Shown: in pieces, positions 1-6,678 of the stretch
Position numbering within the stretch: the stretch's first letter is position 1
Layout of the letters: every line of letters begins with the position of its first letter
NCBI GenBank assembly: GCA_041571855.1
Contig: JBFFTH010000057.1
Location: 1 to 11,801 of the forward strand
Direction of reading: 5' to 3'
Length of the DNA: 11,801 nt
DNA from: JACKOF01 sp041571855
GTDB taxonomy: Bacteria > Pseudomonadota > Gammaproteobacteria > Pseudomonadales > Porticoccaceae
Notes under the pieces: model-generated
Database searches by the model: none
What the model was told of the DNA's origin: nothing
Seen by the model: the letters and a program-made list of their open reading frames with translations, nothing else
Position numbers and translations under genes: made by a program

Positions 1-474
1 CATACCATTGAGATAATAGCGCACGTCCTGGTGGGCCATGGCAAATGCAGTTTTATCAATCAGCCGCTTCAGACTCTGCTGGGGAATTTCAAAGTCAAGC
101 TTGCTGCTTCCTTCATCGACACTGGGAAATTCATTGGCGGGCAGCGTCGTCAGGGTGAAACGACTGCGCCCGCTGGCAACCCGCACGCGATCCGCTTCCA
201 AGGAAAAACTGATCTCTGCGCCATCCGGTAGCGAGCGACATATATCGAGAAGCTTGCGAGCAGGCACAGTTATATCGCCACTTTCACCCGCGTTTTTCAG
301 CGTCGCGCGGCCGACAATTTCAACCTCTAGATCAGTTCCTGTCAGGGACAATTGATCGCCGTTTAATGAGATCAATACATTCGAAAGAATTGGGAGAGTC
401 TGCCTTCTCTCAACAACCCCAACAACCAGCTGCAGGGGCTTCAAAAATATTTCGCGCGGTACGGAAAACTTCAT
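1..474 (-). CDS. dnaN: DNA polymerase III beta sliding clamp, N-terminal part (runs off the left edge)
   Basis: Encodes the ring-shaped processivity clamp that holds DNA polymerase III on its template and is a docking platform for other replication and repair proteins. Only the first 158 codons are in the window, about the first clamp domain and the start of the second out of a usual ~366 residues. The translation begins MKFSVPREIFLKPLQ and contains LTGTDLEVEI, VPARKLLDICRSLP, SGRSRFTLTTLPA and finally MAHQDVRYYLNGM, all closely matching E. coli DnaN. The ATG at 472-474 has a GGAA Shine-Dalgarno-like stretch (481-484) six bases upstream. It lies 87 bp downstream of dnaA on the same strand, the standard dnaA-dnaN order, so it is probably co-transcribed. 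The reading frame stays open to base 1, so the truncation is only the window edge. Confidence 0.97.
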   Translation of the reverse strand, partial: MKFSVPREIFLKPLQLVVGVVERRQTLPILSNVLISLNGDQLSLTGTDLEVEIVGRATLKNAGESGDITVPARKLLDICRSLPDGAEISFSLEADRVRVASGRSRFTLTTLPANEFPSVDEGSSKLDFEIPQQSLKRLIDKTAFAMAHQDVRYYLNGM

Positions 475-561
475 TTTTATTTCCAATGTTATTGTTTAAA
501 GCTGTGTAATATCGAGAAGAGGAATAATGTCTCTCTCTCGAGGGCAGAGATCGATTTATGT

Positions 562-1986
562 TCAGCTGGTGAGCGTCCTCATCAACTGCTTGATATCTTC
601 TCTCATTTCGCGATCCGTTTCCTGTAGTTCTTTTATTTTTCGGCAGGCATGCAACACCGTTGTATGATCGCGTCCGCCAAAGGCATCACCAATCTCCGGC
701 AAGCTGTGGTTGGTAAGCTCCTTGGCTAGAGCCATGGCAACTTGCCGCGGTCTTGCGATAGAGCGGCTGCGTCTTTTTGACAGCAGATCCACCATCTTCA
801 CCTTGAAGTATTCTGACACTACACGCTGGATATTATCAACCGATACCAGGCGATCCTGTAATGCCAGCAAATCCTTTAAGGACTCACGAATCAGCTCTAT
901 ATCTATTGGCCTTCCGGTGAAGTGAGCACTTGCTATTACACGCTTAAGGGCACCCTCCAACTCACGCACATTTGAGCGGATTTTCTGGGCGATAAAGAAC
1001 GCAGATTCGCTCGGCAACTCCACCCTTGCCTGAAGCGCTTTTTTCATCAGGATGGCTACACGGGTCTCCAGTTCGGGGGGCTCGACGGCAACCGTGAGTC
1101 CCCAGCCAAAACGTGATTTGAGCCTCTCCTCAAGTCCGTCAACTTCTTTCGGGTAACGGTCACAGGTCAATATCATCTGCTGACCACCCTCTAATAACGC
1201 ATTAAAGGTGTGAAAGAACTCCTCCTGGGAGCGCTCTTTGCCAGCAAAAAACTGGATATCATCGATCAGCAGTGCATCTACAGAGCGATAAAACCGCTTA
1301 AAATCATTAATGGCGTTGAGCTGGAGAGCTTTCACCATATCTGCTACGAAGCGTTCCGAGTGCAGGTAGACAACTTTGGCGTTGGCCTTTTGCTGGCGCA
1401 GCGCATTGCCCACTGAATGCATCAGGTGAGTTTTCCCCAGGCCTACCCCGCCATAGATAAAGAGGGGGTTGTATGAACCACCGGGGTTTTCAGCAACCTG
1501 GCGAGCAGCGGCCAGCGCCAATTGATTCGACTTGCCTTCGACAAACGCATCGAACACAAAAGTTCCGTTGAGGTTACTCTCGTGGCGCAAACCACCTTCA
1601 ACCTCGCGCTGGATCTCCTGCTTCGGTTTGACGAGGGGAACTACGCGCGGAGCTGTTGCAACCTGAGTTGTGGGAGTGTGCTGTGGCGCAGGTTTTTCGG
1701 CCGGTATGCGACGAACGAAATCCGGTTTGGCAGAATTTTGAGAGGAGACAAAAATCTCACACCGGGTGCCATTCAGTTGCTGATAAATCTCTTCTATACG
1801 CCCCAGGAATTTATCGTTCACCCAGTCTTCAATAAACCGGTTGGGCGCCAGAAGCCTAAGAGGCCCTTCATTGTTGAGTTGCTGCTTGTCCTCGACTCGG
1901 AGAGGACGGATCCATGTATTGAATTGTTGTTCCGGCAGTTCTTCTTGCAACTGATCAAGACAGCTCTGCCATAGTGCTGTAGCCAA
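562..1986 (-). CDS. dnaA: Chromosomal replication initiator DnaA
   Basis: AAA+ ATPase that binds 9-bp DnaA boxes, melts the origin and loads the replicative helicase; it also regulates transcription, usually including its own. At 474 residues it is typical for the family. Domain I (about 1-85, ALWQSCLDQLQEELPEQQFNTWIRPL) is the self-interaction and helicase-loading domain. A Pro/Gln/Lys-rich linker covers about 86-135. The AAA+ core carries Walker A GGVGLGKT at 179-186, Walker B LLIDDIQF at 239-246 and the Arg-finger-like LKSRFGWG near 289-296. The C-terminal helix-turn-helix has the signature GGRDHTTVLHACRKI at 437-451. The start is TTG at 1984-1986. It is chosen because the protein then aligns from residue 1 with E. 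coli DnaA and because an AGGAGA ribosome-binding site (1992-1997) sits five bases upstream. The next ATG (1971-1973) would remove conserved N-terminal residues. dnaN follows on the same strand. Confidence 0.98.
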   Translation of the reverse strand: MATALWQSCLDQLQEELPEQQFNTWIRPLRVEDKQQLNNEGPLRLLAPNRFIEDWVNDKFLGRIEEIYQQLNGTRCEIFVSSQNSAKPDFVRRIPAEKPAPQHTPTTQVATAPRVVPLVKPKQEIQREVEGGLRHESNLNGTFVFDAFVEGKSNQLALAAARQVAENPGGSYNPLFIYGGVGLGKTHLMHSVGNALRQQKANAKVVYLHSERFVADMVKALQLNAINDFKRFYRSVDALLIDDIQFFAGKERSQEEFFHTFNALLEGGQQMILTCDRYPKEVDGLEERLKSRFGWGLTVAVEPPELETRVAILMKKALQARVELPSESAFFIAQKIRSNVRELEGALKRVIASAHFTGRPIDIELIRESLKDLLALQDRLVSVDNIQRVVSEYFKVKMVDLLSKRRSRSIARPRQVAMALAKELTNHSLPEIGDAFGGRDHTTVLHACRKIKELQETDREMREDIKQLMRTLTS

Positions 1987-1991
1987 GCCAA

Positions 1992-1997
1992 TCTCCT
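1992..1997 (-). promoter_or_regulatory. Ribosome-binding site deciding the TTG start of dnaA
   Basis: The minus strand reads AGGAGATTGGC followed by TTG. This strong Shine-Dalgarno sequence at normal spacing supports the unusual TTG start over the downstream ATG. Confidence 0.8.
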
Positions 1998-2156
1998 GAT
2001 TTTATTTATTGAATTTTTATTTATTTTCCATGCAGGAGAAAAATTACTGTCGATGCTTAACGCACATCTTGACCATGTGACTGATAGCCGTTTTCGACAA
2101 ATTTTATTTTTATTACTCCCCGCAAGAGTTATGCAGTCTAGCGGGAACAGGAAAAC

Positions 2157-2165
2157 TTATCCACA
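2157..2165 (+). promoter_or_regulatory. DnaA box, exact consensus TTATCCACA, upstream of dnaA
   Basis: Perfect match to the high-affinity DnaA box, 171 bp upstream of the dnaA start codon. Its likely role is autorepression or regulation of dnaA transcription (inference). Confidence 0.8.
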
Positions 2166-2170
2166 ATCTT

Positions 2171-2397
2171 CGGGAAAATTTTCCTTGCCCAGAAAAATAA
2201 TATTTTCCTATATATTTCAGTTACTTAAGAATTCGTTTCGGGATAGACTTGTGCACATAAAAGCGTGAAATTGTGGTCATATTTTAACCAGCAACTGTGG
2301 ATATCCTGTTGATTTGTAGTGAGTATACAGGGGGTTAGCTGTCAAACACGGCCCAGCTGTCGAATTCTGCAGGCGTGGCAGGAAACGGGAAAATTTT
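2171..2397. repeat. Two direct copies of CGGGAAAATTTT, the first within a perfect palindrome
   Basis: CGGGAAAATTTT occurs at 2171-2182 and again at 2386-2397, in the same orientation in the dnaA upstream region. The first copy overlaps the perfect 12-bp palindrome GGAAAATTTTCC (2173-2184). Another AT-rich symmetric element, AAAATAATATTTT, lies between about 2193 and 2206. Function is unknown. A regulator-binding site or origin-associated architecture is possible. Confidence 0.5.
2296..2304 (-). promoter_or_regulatory. Near-consensus DnaA box upstream of dnaA
   Basis: The minus strand reads ATATCCACA, one mismatch (first base) from TTATCCACA. It lies 131 bp beyond the exact box and in the opposite orientation. 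Lower affinity is expected, and a chance match is possible. Confidence 0.45.
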
Positions 2398-2419
2398 ATG
2401 ACCCAGATTAAAACAAAGG

Positions 2420-3787
2420 TCACTTACCAATGCAGAAGCTGCTAAAGATCTGCCCCAGCAGATCATCGCTGCTGAATTCGCCGGTTATCTCCGACAATGC
2501 CAACTGGGCCTGGCGCAAGTCCTCGGCCAAGAGCTCACCGGCGGCACCACGGATCAATTGATTTTGCCCCTCCATGAGATATTCGCCGGCCTTGTTCAGG
2601 GCATCAATATGGCGTCGCCTGGCCATAAAGGTACCTTCGGCAGAACCCTGGTAGCCCATGATATGTTTGAGGTGTTCTGTCAGCAGGTCGATGCCATGAT
2701 CCTGTTTCGCTGACAGCTGAATAACCGGGTGGCCGCAATCTTCTCGCTGCTCTGCCGGCAAATCGGACTTGTCAATTTTGTTCAGGACAAAAGTAATTGC
2801 ATCTCTCTGCTGAAAGCGCTGGAAGTATTCCGGCCAGTTTTCACGGGGGTCCAGTGAATAGGGGCGACTGCTGTCAATCACAAAAAGAATCCGGTCAGCT
2901 TTTTCAATCTCCAGCCAGGCGCGACGTATCCCCTCCTGCTCGACAGGGTCGTCACTTTGTCTCAATCCTGCGGTATCAATAATGTGCAGAGGCATGCCGT
3001 CAAGGTGAATCTGCTCGCGCAGCACGTCGCGTGTGGTACCCTCGATGTCGGTGACAATAGCCGTATCCTTTCCAGCCAGGGCATTCAGCAAACTGGATTT
3101 TCCGGCGTTGGCCTTACCGGCTATGACAACCGTCATGCCCTCTCTCAACAGACTTCCCTGATTCGCCTGTGCACGAATATCGTCAAGCATCCCCATAACT
3201 GTTGCGAGATTATCCGAGACCCGGCTGTCTGCCAGAAAATCAATTTCCTCTTCCGGAAAATCAATGGCGGCCTCGACATAGATTCGCAATTCGATCAACT
3301 TCTCGACCAGGGACGAGATTGCCGCTGAAAAATCTCCCTGCAGGGAGCGCATGGCACAACGGGCGGCCTGCTCGGAGCTGGCATCAATAAGGTCGGCAAT
3401 CGCTTCAGCCTGTGCCAGGTCCAGTTTGTCATTGATAAAGGCGCGTTCGGAAAATTCACCGGGTCTGGCAAGTCGTGCGCCCAGGGCCGTGCAGCGGTTA
3501 AGTAACCTGTCCAGAACAACCGGGCCACCATGGGCCTGTAACTCCAGCACAGTTTCTCCGGTAAAAGAGTGTGGCGCGACAAAGAACAGCGCGATACCCT
3601 CGTCAATGACTTCATTATCCTCAGCCAGAAACGGTACAAAGTGGGCAACTCTCGGTTTCAGTGAATGACCGATCAGGTTATCAATAAAAATGGACAGGTC
3701 AGTGCCTGATAGCCGCACAATACCGACACCACCTCTGCCGGGAGGGGTGGCAATGGCAACGATGGTATCCGCGTCATGTTTAACCAC
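2420..3787 (-). CDS. mnmE: tRNA uridine-5-carboxymethylaminomethyl GTPase MnmE (TrmE)
   Basis: K+-stimulated GTPase that, with MnmG, installs the (carboxymethyl)aminomethyl group on C5 of U34 in several tRNAs. Length is 455 residues (E. coli 454). An N-terminal tetrahydrofolate-binding domain (about 1-120, DTIVAIATPPGRGGVG) is followed by a helical domain (LARPGEFSERAFINDKLDLAQAEAIADLIDA at about 106-136). The inserted G domain has G1 GKANAGKSS at 224-232, G2 TTRD at 251-254, G3 DTAG at 271-274 and G4 NKID at 336-339. The C-terminal FCIGK motif with its conserved Cys is intact. The start is GTG (3785-3787), chosen because it aligns with the family N terminus; there is no strong ribosome-binding site. 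An intrinsic terminator lies between it and upstream yidC, so expression depends on read-through or an internal promoter. Its partner gene mnmG lies 3.2 kb away on the other strand. Confidence 0.97.
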   Translation of the reverse strand: MVKHDADTIVAIATPPGRGGVGIVRLSGTDLSIFIDNLIGHSLKPRVAHFVPFLAEDNEVIDEGIALFFVAPHSFTGETVLELQAHGGPVVLDRLLNRCTALGARLARPGEFSERAFINDKLDLAQAEAIADLIDASSEQAARCAMRSLQGDFSAAISSLVEKLIELRIYVEAAIDFPEEEIDFLADSRVSDNLATVMGMLDDIRAQANQGSLLREGMTVVIAGKANAGKSSLLNALAGKDTAIVTDIEGTTRDVLREQIHLDGMPLHIIDTAGLRQSDDPVEQEGIRRAWLEIEKADRILFVIDSSRPYSLDPRENWPEYFQRFQQRDAITFVLNKIDKSDLPAEQREDCGHPVIQLSAKQDHGIDLLTEHLKHIMGYQGSAEGTFMARRRHIDALNKAGEYLMEGQNQLIRGAAGELLAEDLRQAQLALSEITGEFSSDDLLGQIFSSFCIGK

Positions 3788-3816
3788 AGTAGCAACTCGA
3801 CAAATATGCCTGACAG

Positions 3817-3843
3817 AAAAAAGGCTCCCTGCGGAGCCTTTTG
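3817..3843 (-). terminator. Rho-independent terminator after yidC
   Basis: A perfect 10-bp stem (3819-3828 paired with 3833-3842) with a 4-base loop is followed on the minus strand by an unbroken run of six T (3817-3822, partly in the stem). It begins about 10 bases past the yidC stop, and the mnmE start follows less than 35 bases later. It should end most rpmH-rnpA-yidD-yidC transcripts. Confidence 0.85.
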
Positions 3844-3852
3844 AAGTATAAC

Positions 3853-5535
3853 CTAGCGGCTCGAGCCGGAGGCTTCTATTTTTTTGGTGATCACTGCCTG
3901 CTGTGCGATAGAGAGAATGTTGTTCACCGTCCAGTACAACACCAGTCCTGCCGGGAAGAACATGAAAAAGAAAGTAAACATGACCGGCATGATTTGCATA
4001 ATCCTGGCCTGCATGGGATCCGGTGGCGCCGGGTTGAGTTTTTGCTGCAGGAACATGCTGGCACCCATAAGCAAAGGCAGGATGAAGTAGGGGTCTTTCA
4101 CCGAGAGATCCGTTATCCAGAGTACCCAGGGCGCGTGACGCAATTCGACACTTTCCGAAAGCACCCAGTAAAGAGCAATAAACACCGGCATCTGGACCAG
4201 AATCGGCAGACAGCCCCCCATCGGGTTGACTTTCTCCTTTTTATACAGCGCCATGGTTTCCTGCGACATTTTCTGTCGATCGTCCCCGTAGAGCTCTTTC
4301 AGGCGCAACATTTCCGGTTGCAGCTTGCGCATTTTTGCCATTGAGCGATAGCTGGTGGCAGAAAGGCGGAAAAACAGCAGTTTAATCAGCACTGTCAGCA
4401 AAATAATCGCCCAGCCCCAGTTGCCGACCAGGCTGTGGAATTTATCAAGCAGCCAGAACAGTGGCTTGGCAACCCACCACAACCAACCATAATCCAAGGT
4501 CAGGTCAAGATAGGGTGAAATTTCTTCCATCCGGTACTGATCTTTGGGCCCGACATAATAGGAGGCGCGCAGTTCACCCCTGGCACCGGGTGCAACCGTT
4601 TGCTGGGGAGAGGTGAAACCCATGGTATAGAGGTCACGACTGCCCAGCTTGCGAATCGAGTACTGGTTTTCCTGCGACTGGTCCGGAATCCAGGCGCTGG
4701 CAAAATAGTGTTGAACCATTGCCACCCAGCCGCCGGTGATGGATTCCTGAAACGGCTTTTGAGCAATATCCTCAAAATCCAGCTTTTTGTAGTTTTCCTC
4801 ACGGGTTGTCAGCGCTGCTCCAAGGAAAGGCTGTGCAACCATCGCGCCACTAGAGGTTTCGACCGGGCTGCTGTCGCGCTTGATCTGACCAAACAGGCCC
4901 GCAGTCCAGGGTTTACTGCTGCGGTTGTCGACACTGTAAACCAGGTCGATCAGGTAATCCCCACGATGAAAAACGAAGCGCTTTTCAATGGCCACATCAC
5001 CCTGTTGAAACAACAGTGATACTGCTAGCTCGTCATCACCTTCTGCCATGGAAAAACTGTTCGCGGAGGCACTGAACAGCGGCCGGCCCTGGTTGGTATC
5101 AGTGCCATTGGCGCCGATAAGGCCACTCTGGGCAATATAAGTTTTGTTGTAGGTTCGATTTAACAGCACAAAAGGGTCAGCCCCTGGTTCCAGGGATACG
5201 CGATGCTCCAACAAACCAACCTTGACAATATCGCCGCCGCGCGGATCAATCAGCAGATCAAAGACATCTGTTTTAACACTGATCAGGCCTTTGCTAGCCG
5301 GTTGCGGTTGCAACTGGGGGTCAGCCACCTTCTCAGCAGCAGGCATCGGTATACCTTCACTGCTTTCTGGGACTGATGAGGATATCGATGGGATATTGTC
5401 GCTGCTGGCGAGCGTCTCTTCAGATGTCGGTGCCACTGCCGGCTGCTGCTGTTCCTTGAATTCATTCCATTCCAAAAACAACAGGTAAACCACAGCGAAC
5501 ATAGCCGCAAAGAGTAATGATCGTTGCCAATCCAT
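3853..5535 (-). CDS. yidC: Membrane protein insertase YidC
   Basis: Inner-membrane insertase of the Oxa1/YidC/Alb3 family. It works alone or with SecYEG and is needed, for example, to insert F0 subunits of ATP synthase. Length is 560 residues (E. coli 548). The Gram-negative architecture is visible: an N-terminal transmembrane anchor (about 6-22), a Ser/Pro/Glu-rich linker, a large periplasmic domain (about 80-340), then the five-helix insertase core from about 358. The core carries the groove arginine near 390 (LLFFRLSATSYRSMAKM) and the conserved EKVNPMGGCLPILVQMPVFIALYW. The start is taken as ATG 5533-5535 (MDWQRSLL), matching E. coli MDSQRNLL. An in-frame TTG two codons upstream overlaps the yidD stop and is less likely. 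Only two bases separate it from the yidD stop, so translation is probably coupled. The gene ends just before a strong terminator. Confidence 0.97.
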   Translation of the reverse strand: MDWQRSLLFAAMFAVVYLLFLEWNEFKEQQQPAVAPTSEETLASSDNIPSISSSVPESSEGIPMPAAEKVADPQLQPQPASKGLISVKTDVFDLLIDPRGGDIVKVGLLEHRVSLEPGADPFVLLNRTYNKTYIAQSGLIGANGTDTNQGRPLFSASANSFSMAEGDDELAVSLLFQQGDVAIEKRFVFHRGDYLIDLVYSVDNRSSKPWTAGLFGQIKRDSSPVETSSGAMVAQPFLGAALTTREENYKKLDFEDIAQKPFQESITGGWVAMVQHYFASAWIPDQSQENQYSIRKLGSRDLYTMGFTSPQQTVAPGARGELRASYYVGPKDQYRMEEISPYLDLTLDYGWLWWVAKPLFWLLDKFHSLVGNWGWAIILLTVLIKLLFFRLSATSYRSMAKMRKLQPEMLRLKELYGDDRQKMSQETMALYKKEKVNPMGGCLPILVQMPVFIALYWVLSESVELRHAPWVLWITDLSVKDPYFILPLLMGASMFLQQKLNPAPPDPMQARIMQIMPVMFTFFFMFFPAGLVLYWTVNNILSIAQQAVITKKIEASGSSR

Positions 5536-5537
5536 AG

Positions 5538-5792
5538 TCAATTCTTCTCTATCTGACTGGGTGATGATTTCTGTTCCCTTTGAGGGGGAACCGGGTCAAA
5601 GCCACCATCGTGAAAGGGGTGGCATTTTACAATACGGCGCAGGGATAGATAGCCCCCTTTTATCACACCGTGTTTTTCGATGGCCTCTGCGGCATAAGCC
5701 GAACAGGTCGGGTGAAAGCGACAATTACTTCCGAGTAAGGGGCTAAGTATCAGCTGATAGATCTTGATCAGTCCCAGCACGAGCTTCTTCAT
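5538..5792 (-). CDS. yidD: Membrane protein insertion efficiency factor YidD
   Basis: Small membrane-associated protein (84 residues) of the YidD/UPF0161 family, which assists YidC-dependent membrane insertion. The family hallmarks are present: an amphipathic N terminus (KLVLGLIKIYQLILSPLLG), SNCRFHPTCSAYA with two Cys at about 23-31, and the CHPFHDGGFDPVP motif with a third Cys near 58. Its ATG overlaps the rnpA stop by four bases (ATGA), and yidC follows after two bases. The rnpA-yidD-yidC order is strongly conserved and implies translational coupling. The C-terminal tail (PPQREQKSSPSQIEKN) is polar and variable. Confidence 0.95.
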   Translation of the reverse strand: MKKLVLGLIKIYQLILSPLLGSNCRFHPTCSAYAAEAIEKHGVIKGGYLSLRRIVKCHPFHDGGFDPVPPQREQKSSPSQIEKN

Positions 5793-6163
5793 CGCGTGAA
5801 ATCATTCCTTTTGACTCTGCGTGAAAGGCGTTTCCAGCTGTCTTGCAGCAATCGGGTCTGCTCTGCTGGCTCGAGCTCATTGAGCCCTCTCCTGGCGAGA
5901 AAAACCACATCGAGGGAGTTCAGCTCCGACTGAGCCTCGCGGAAAGTCTCCCTGACTACGCGTTTGATGCGGTTGCGCTGAACAGCTTTCCGACAGTTTT
6001 TTTTGGATACAACCATGCCGACACGGGCATGGCCTAAATCAGAGGTAGACGCCAGAAGCAACAGCTTGGGATGAGAGACCCGGATTTCACTGTTATCGAA
6101 TACGCGCTGAAAATCAGCTCCTTTTAACAGGCGCCTGTTGCGCTGAAAGGTGAAATCCGGCAT
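5789..6163 (-). CDS. rnpA: Ribonuclease P protein component
   Basis: Basic protein subunit of RNase P. It assists the catalytic RNA in removing 5' leaders from pre-tRNAs. Length is 124 residues, typical for the family. It starts MPDFTFQRNRRLLKGADFQRVF, and the RNR signature region KKNCRKAVQRNRIKRVVRETF lies at about 54-74, with LDVVFLARRG following. It lies 43 bp downstream of rpmH on the same strand and overlaps yidD by four bases. The only ribosome-binding-site-like stretch (TGGA, eight bases before ATG) lies in the 3' arm of an imperfect hairpin, which may hold RnpA synthesis far below that of L34 (inference). Confidence 0.96.
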   Translation of the reverse strand: MPDFTFQRNRRLLKGADFQRVFDNSEIRVSHPKLLLLASTSDLGHARVGMVVSKKNCRKAVQRNRIKRVVRETFREAQSELNSLDVVFLARRGLNELEPAEQTRLLQDSWKRLSRRVKRNDFTR

Positions 6164-6169
6164 TGGAGC

Positions 6170-6197
6170 TGTCCAGGGAGTATTGAGGCCCGGGACA
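6170..6197 (-). promoter_or_regulatory. Imperfect hairpin between rpmH and rnpA covering the rnpA ribosome-binding site
   Basis: On the minus strand TGTCCCGGG (6197-6189) can pair with CCCTGGACA (6178-6170) across a 10-base loop, with one mismatch. No T run follows, so it is not a standard terminator. Its 3' arm includes the GGA in front of rnpA, so it could limit rnpA translation or mark a processing site. Confidence 0.4.
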
Positions 6198-6206
6198 ACA
6201 GGCGTA

Positions 6207-6341
6207 TCAGGCAGCCAGTCTCTTGCGACCCTTGGCGCGGCGACGCTTGATCACCAGTCGACCATTTTTGGTTGCCATGCGGGCACGGAAGCCGTGAGTA
6301 CGCTTGCGCTTTAATACACTGGGTTGAAAAGTTCTTTTCAT
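6207..6341 (-). CDS. rpmH: 50S ribosomal protein L34
   Basis: Short, very basic protein of the large ribosomal subunit. The 44-residue translation, MKRTFQPSVLKRKRTHGFRA followed by RMATKNGRLVIKRRRAKGRK and RLAA, is a full-length L34, almost identical to other gammaproteobacterial versions. The ATG is at 6339-6341 and the TGA at 6207-6209. It is the first gene of the leftward rpmH-rnpA-yidD-yidC operon. A good sigma70 promoter lies 57-85 bp upstream of the start codon. It was found by direct translation and is easy to miss because of its size. Confidence 0.98.
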   Translation of the reverse strand: MKRTFQPSVLKRKRTHGFRARMATKNGRLVIKRRRAKGRKRLAA

Positions 6342-6397
6342 GGCGACGTATCCATTAAAAATTAAAAACAGCGATGCTATCTATAAAAGGGCGGTGG

Positions 6398-6426
6398 ATT
6401 CTATAGAAAGTAGCCGTGAATCGCAA
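6398..6426 (-). promoter_or_regulatory. Sigma70-type promoter of the rpmH operon
   Basis: On the minus strand TTGCGA (6426-6421) is followed by a 17-bp spacer and TAGAAT (6403-6398), matching four of six and five of six consensus bases at ideal spacing. Transcription would begin near 6391, giving a leader of about 50 bases for rpmH. A second -10-like TATAGA lies further downstream, but I see no -35 for it. Confidence 0.65.
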
Positions 6427-6631
6427 TCCTTGTCCGAATATTAATGGCGAGTTTATCCCGCCCTGGGGTCCCGCCAAGAGGCAGCTTGTCATAACCAGGC
6501 CTCGACCCGGGTCCAATGGTGATCTTGAACGGGTATAGCAGCGCGGTCATTCCAATGTGGATTCCCGGCGATTAGCAGATTCCGGACACCGCATGTACTG
6601 ACAGATAGAGGTTTTACGACGACTGGAAACC

Positions 6632-6640
6632 TGTGGATAA
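6632..6640 (-). promoter_or_regulatory. DnaA box 1 (TTATCCACA, leftward)
   Basis: The plus strand reads TGTGGATAA, an exact high-affinity DnaA box on the minus strand. It is the outermost box of the origin cluster. Confidence 0.88.
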
Positions 6641-6678
6641 CCCCCGTCAAAAGCCTATGAAAAAAGTCTGGATGGAAA

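Larger units (their letters stand above)
1987..2419. promoter_or_regulatory. 433-bp non-coding region upstream of dnaA (dnaA control region, possible secondary or relic origin)
   Basis: This gap separates the mnmE stop from the dnaA start and holds no convincing gene. It contains one exact DnaA box (2157-2165), one near-match (2296-2304), a perfect 12-bp AT-rich palindrome (2173-2184) and two copies of CGGGAAAATTTT. It also has AT-rich stretches such as 2001-2030 and 2100-2115. The DnaA box placement suggests autoregulation of dnaA. I could not assign a well-spaced sigma70 promoter for dnaA with confidence. There is no GATC site. Fewer boxes and a less continuous AT-rich tract make it a weaker origin candidate than the rpmH-mnmG gap. 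Confidence 0.7.

Noticed and set aside
2053..2268. 71-codon open frame on the plus strand upstream of dnaA
   Set aside because: It spans the exact DnaA box and AT palindromes and has no recognisable product; it is best explained as a chance frame in a control region.
2322..2345. TTGACA (2345-2340) and TATACT (2327-2322) on the minus strand as a dnaA promoter
   Set aside because: Both hexamers are good, but the spacer is only 12 bp, too short for a normal sigma70 promoter. It is also far (about 335 bp) from the dnaA start.
3857..3868. Perfect palindrome CGGCTCGAGCCG at the 3' end of yidC
   Set aside because: It encodes the yidC C terminus and is short; with a strong terminator just downstream I see no need for a separate function.
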